Part shown: positions 60,950 to 64,000 of the stretch, piece after piece | Layout of the letters: each line of letters opens with the position of its first letter | Numbering within the stretch: the stretch's first letter is position 1 | Origin: Brumimicrobium sp051745635 | GTDB lineage: Bacteria > Bacteroidota > Bacteroidia > Flavobacteriales_D > Crocinitomicaceae | Length of the DNA stretch: 64,000 bases | Reading direction: 5' to 3' | Assembly: GCA_051745635.1 (NCBI GenBank) | Contig: JBNJEH010000001.1 | Span: 90,388-154,387 of the forward strand | Translations under genes and position numbers: made by a program | Notes under the pieces: model-generated | The model's input: the letters and a program-made list of their open reading frames with translations, nothing else | What the model was told of the DNA's origin: nothing | Database searches by the model: none

Positions 60950-61239
60950 CTTTAAAGATAGAAGAAATCCTGCGCATTGTGCTCGTTTTGATGACGTAAA
61001 AATAATGTTGTACAATTGAATTGCCGTAGTTCAGCTGTTATTATTCACAAAATAATTGATTCAACCTAAAAAAAACGGGCATTCCATTTTTATTATTGAT
61101 ATTTTATTTAGATTTGCACTCGCTTTGAGAAAAAGCGTTTTGAAAAGAAGGAAGCGCGTACAATAACGATTGAGCAAATTTCCTTCAATGAGAAATCCGC
61201 GAATGGCAGCGCCTGATCGCTGTTTGACGCCAAAGCAAT

Positions 61240-61321
61240 GCGGATGTGGTGAAATTGGTAGACACGCTAGACTTAGGATCTAGTGCCGCGAGGCGTGTGG
61301 GTTCGACTCCCTCCATCCGCA
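61240..61321 (+). tRNA. tRNA-Leu (anticodon UAG)
   Basis: The acceptor stem GCGGATG pairs with CATCCGC, the discriminator is A, and 3' CCA is not encoded. The D-arm contains AAATTGGTAGACACG. The anticodon stem CTAGA/TCTAG encloses loop CTTAGGA with anticodon TAG (codon CUA). The long variable arm is TGCCGCGAGGCGT, a class II feature of tRNA-Leu, and the T-loop is GGGTTCGACTCCC. Confidence 0.97.
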
Positions 61322-61403
61322 CTAAAGTGAAAGTGGTATGAGTGAAGGCTTATACCATTTTTTGTTTACACATACTGAAGATTAAAGTGCAATTCAATTG
61401 ACT

Positions 61404-62765
61404 ATGGAGGTAATAAAAAATCAAATTGATGACCTGAATGCTGAACTGGTAGTGAAGGTCGAAGCGAAAGATTACGAGGAGAAGGTGAATGAAACCTTGA
61501 AGAATTATCGGAAGCAGGCAAATATCCCTGGTTTCCGCAAAGGAAAAGTACCGATGGGACTCATCAAAAAACAGTACGGTCAGTCCGTGCTGGCGGAAGA
61601 GTTGAACCGACTCGTCAGTGATGCACTTTACAAGTATATCGATGAGCAGGATTTTGAAGTGTTAGGAAATCCGTTGCCCAAGGAGAACGAGGAGATGAAA
61701 GGCGACTTTAAAAATCCTGATACGTTTGAATTTACCTATGAAATCGGGATTTCTCCGGAAATGGATGTGAAACTATCCGGTCGTAACAAATACGAGTACA
61801 CCAAGGTGAAAATCGACGATGAATTGATCAATAAACAGATGAATGATTTGCGTCGTCGCTATGGAAAGCTCGTTTCAGGAGATAAAGTAGGCGAAGAGGA
61901 TATGGTACTGGGTCAGTTCGTCGAGCTCGATGAAAATGGTGAAATCAAAGAAGGAGGAGTGATGAACAGCTCTACGATTTCGCTAGAGTTTATCGAAAAA
62001 GATGAGGTAAAAAAGAAACTTGTGGGTAAAAAGCCCGGTGATCAGGTCGTTGTAAATCCTTTTGATGTATCGAGAGGAGGAGATGATACAGCATCCATGC
62101 TAGGTGTGAAAGAAGAAGAGCTGGGCGATATTTCTGACCAGTTTCAATTGACCATCAATGAGGTGAAGGTGATGGAACCTGCTGAATTGAACCAGGAGCT
62201 GTTTGATAAACTTTTTGGTGAAGGCAATGTGAAATCTGAAGAAGAGATGCGCGAACGACTCGTTCAGGATATGGGGCAAATGTTTGAAAAAGACAGCGAC
62301 AAAATTTTGACGCGTCGCGTTTCCAATGACTTACTCGACAAAACGAAGGTTGATTTGCCTGACGAATTTTTAAAGCGTTGGATCAAAGCTTCACAAAAAG
62401 ATCCAATCACAGATGAGCAATTGGAAGAAGATTATCCGAACTACCAGCGCAGCTTGAAATGGCAGTTGATCCAAAACGATATTTTTAAGAAAAACGATAT
62501 AAAAATTGAGCAGGAGGAAGCGCTCAACTACACGAAGGGGCTACTCGTCAATCAGTATGCACAATACGGAATGCCTGCTCCCGGTGAAGAAGAGCTGAAT
62601 CAAGCGGCTCAGCAAGTGTTGAGTAATCAAAAGGAATCGCAACAGATTTTTGATATGCTCGCAGAAGATAAAATGACGACGTATTTCAAAGAAACAGTGA
62701 AATTGAAAGAAAACGAAGTCGAGTATGACGAATATGTCAAAATTGCCGAGGACAGCAACGCTTAA
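61404..62765 (+). CDS. tig: Trigger factor
   Basis: This 453-aa ribosome-bound chaperone has the N-terminal ribosome-binding signature NIPGFRKGKVPMGLIKKQYG. The central FKBP-like domain is degenerate (GEEDMVLGQFVELDENGEIK) without an obvious active site, as in other Bacteroidota. A helical C-terminal cradle follows. The ATG at 61404 replaces a TTG 6 nt earlier. It is not followed by clpP/clpX as in many genomes, but by a terminator and a repeat-rich gap. Confidence 0.94.
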   Translation: MEVIKNQIDDLNAELVVKVEAKDYEEKVNETLKNYRKQANIPGFRKGKVPMGLIKKQYGQSVLAEELNRLVSDALYKYIDEQDFEVLGNPLPKENEEMKGDFKNPDTFEFTYEIGISPEMDVKLSGRNKYEYTKVKIDDELINKQMNDLRRRYGKLVSGDKVGEEDMVLGQFVELDENGEIKEGGVMNSSTISLEFIEKDEVKKKLVGKKPGDQVVVNPFDVSRGGDDTASMLGVKEEELGDISDQFQLTINEVKVMEPAELNQELFDKLFGEGNVKSEEEMRERLVQDMGQMFEKDSDKILTRRVSNDLLDKTKVDLPDEFLKRWIKASQKDPITDEQLEEDYPNYQRSLKWQLIQNDIFKKNDIKIEQEEALNYTKGLLVNQYAQYGMPAPGEEELNQAAQQVLSNQKESQQIFDMLAEDKMTTYFKETVKLKENEVEYDEYVKIAEDSNA

Positions 62766-62784
62766 TTAGTAAATAGATATTTAG

Positions 62785-62817
62785 AAACCCTGGCGCTTAT
62801 CGGTGCCGGGGTTTTTT
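62785..62817 (+). terminator. Terminator of tig
   Basis: AAACCCTGGCGC pairs with GTGCCGGGGTTT (including G-U pairs) around TTATCG, followed by T6. Confidence 0.85.
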
Positions 62818-63308
62818 ATGCCCTGGCTTTTACATCTATCGCACCGACAGTGGATCTCCTCAGGTTCGCCGAGGTTCGCGGCGACCACTTTGCGCGAACT
62901 TTAAGATCTTTGCCAGTATTTCTGCGCATAAACTGGTTATATCCATCTTAGCGAATCAGGCGTCTTCAACGCTGTTGACCGGTTAAAACGCATATAGCGA
63001 TCTCATTTTGAAAAACACATTTCGACGAGCTCAATGTATCATATTTCGACGAGCTCAATGTGTCACAGTGCATAGCTTTGCGATCTTTGCTTGACCTGAG
63101 CATGTCGAATGGGCGACTACTTTGCGCCCTTTGCGGTTATTATTGATGCTTTCGATCAGCACAGGTACGGTAAGAACCCAAATAAACACAGTCCTTAATT
63201 TGCCATTATTAATGAAATCTACAAATTACAGCTGGTAAACATCCAGACAAGCGTTTTATTTTAAAACCGAACAGCTAGTCAGTTTAGATCCTTGATACAC
63301 TATCCAGT
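62818..63308. other. Repeat-derived intergenic region
   Basis: No gene is seen. The region contains the tandem pair at 63019-63061, phrases such as CTTTGCGATCTTTGC and CTTTGCGCCCTTTGCGG, and TGACCTGAGCATGTCGAA. I recall these as dispersed intergenic repeats in marine Bacteroidota. It may have grown by repeat insertion. Confidence 0.5.
63019..63061 (+). repeat. Tandem pair of a 24-bp intergenic repeat
   Basis: ATTTCGACGAGCTCAATGT occurs at 63019-63037 and 63043-63061, a 24-bp period including TRTCAT. Confidence 0.85.
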
Positions 63309-63695
63309 TCAACCTGCATGCTTCCCAAAAATCCACGAAAAGAGAAAAATTACGGATACACTTATAAAAGCAATCGTCCCCAGTTTACCGCCATATCCGA
63401 CAAAAATGGGAGCAGCGATTAAGTATAAAATACCACAAGATATCCCCGCCAACAATATAATGGGTATGGTTGTCAGTGAAATAGCAGTCATACCAACAAA
63501 ACTACCCGCAAAAATAACCATGGATAAGTCATCGGACTGCATCAACCGACCGATGAGCGCACCTAATAAACCAATGATGCAAGAGGCGACTACAGCACTC
63601 ACTCCTGCTTTTTGTAATTGAAAAGCTCCCAGGGCACCAAAGCAGCCCCCGAGTAGAATTAAAACACTTGTAATCATTTGCTTTTTTGTTTTCAT
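63309..63695 (-). CDS. Small multi-pass membrane protein, unknown function
   Basis: This 128-aa protein has four predicted membrane helices (MITSVLILLGGCFGALGAFQ; VVASCIIGLLGALIG; TAISLTTIPIILLAGISCGI; LGTIAFISVSVIFLFSWIFG). It is Gly/Ala-rich with no charged residues inside helices, somewhat like small holin or DUF-type membrane proteins. No family assigned. Monocistronic. Confidence 0.7.
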   Translation of the reverse strand: MKTKKQMITSVLILLGGCFGALGAFQLQKAGVSAVVASCIIGLLGALIGRLMQSDDLSMVIFAGSFVGMTAISLTTIPIILLAGISCGILYLIAAPIFVGYGGKLGTIAFISVSVIFLFSWIFGKHAG

Positions 63696-63841
63696 CGGTT
63701 GCGAAGATAATTGTTTTTCATTGTGTCAGGCTCCTTTCTCATCTGACGGGAACCACAACCGATAACGATTCCATTTTTCTGCCGGACAGCTTAGGCTTTA
63801 TTCAGCGCAGCGTTAAAATTACTTCATGCCTATTGCGTTCG

Positions 63842-64000
63842 GGTAAACTCAGGGTAAACTGCTCCATAGGCTAAACATTACATGCTTACGCCTATTACCC
63901 GTTCGGTAAACTCAGGGTAAACTGCTCCATAGGCTAAACATTACATGCTTACGCCTATTACCCATTCGGTAAACTCAGGGTAAACTGCTCCATAGGCTAA
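63842..64000. repeat. 63-bp tandem repeat at the window end
   Basis: The unit beginning GGTAAACTCAGGGTAAAC recurs at 63842, 63905 and 63968, a constant 63-bp period, nearly identical between copies and continuing past the window. A degenerate earlier part is seen near 63824. Each unit has nested inverted repeats: GGGTAA with TTACCC and ATAGGC with GCCTAT. All frames have stops, so it is non-coding. Confidence 0.9.

Noticed and set aside
63842..64000. Possible CRISPR array
   Set aside because: Units are identical over the whole 63 bp with no repeat/spacer division, and no cas genes are nearby.

Overview
The window reads as a stretch of chromosome from a marine-type member of the Bacteroidota, most likely Flavobacteriales. 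The grounds are the repeated -7 promoter element TAnnTTTG with few Shine-Dalgarno sequences, type IX secretion (T9SS) C-terminal sorting domains, a FadL/OmpP1 protein of the Bacteroidota kind, a DUF4289-like porin, the short group-1 sigma factor, MutS2, and many lipoproteins with Bacteroidota-style lipoboxes. No rRNA, prophage or CRISPR array was seen. All family assignments are from reading motifs; no database was searched.

Layout. 1-7426: a divergent LysR regulator faces dabB-dabA, the two-subunit energy-coupled inorganic carbon accumulator, followed by a zinc-ribbon protein of unknown role. A second unit (small helical protein plus Thermus-type isocitrate dehydrogenase) starts from a promoter whose sequence and spacing copy those of dabB, which suggests one regulon. 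8152-12053: an ArsR-led operon on the minus strand (thioredoxin-like ArsE, OsmC, permease, ArsF, ArsG, FmdE-like lipoprotein), with two near-identical candidate operators. 12268-13861: a decayed AAA ATPase gene fused to the tail of a decayed lipoprotein paralogue. 13951-38097: housekeeping genes (peroxiredoxin, alpha-oxoamine synthase, murB, two menaquinone genes, GH25 lysozyme, rplS, dnaX, malate/lactate dehydrogenase, sigma factor, dapD, meaB, ffh, fadL, rpsO, pnp, fabD). dnaX is split by an A10 tract followed by a hairpin, so the full tau-like product needs a -1 slip or an extra A.

38133-55317: mutS2, cmk, a lytic transglycosylase, an EI24 protein coupled to an unlisted 55-aa membrane peptide, a large propeller-SpoIIE phosphatase, a pyrophosphohydrolase/Nudix pair, lipoproteins, a structured small RNA candidate (6S-like), a porin, an RND/MMPL exporter and a T9SS-sorted secreted protein. 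55318-59756: an AT-rich accessory island with a possible group II intron remnant, two similar beta-barrel genes, a basic-tailed lipoprotein, and a YiiX-like hydrolase bracketed by attC-like sites, resembling an integron cassette array without an integrase. 60257-64000: conserved hypothetical genes, tRNA-Leu(UAG), trigger factor, a repeat-rich intergenic region and a 63-bp tandem repeat that runs off the window end.

Working together: the first 7.4 kb links bicarbonate/CO2 accumulation to a CO2-handling TCA step under one probable regulator. The ars-like operon combines thiol redox proteins and two membrane permeases for toxicant reduction and export. Short promoters lying 4-6 nt before the start codon of four genes (dnaX, menI-like, mutS2 and its divergent neighbour) point to leaderless mRNAs.
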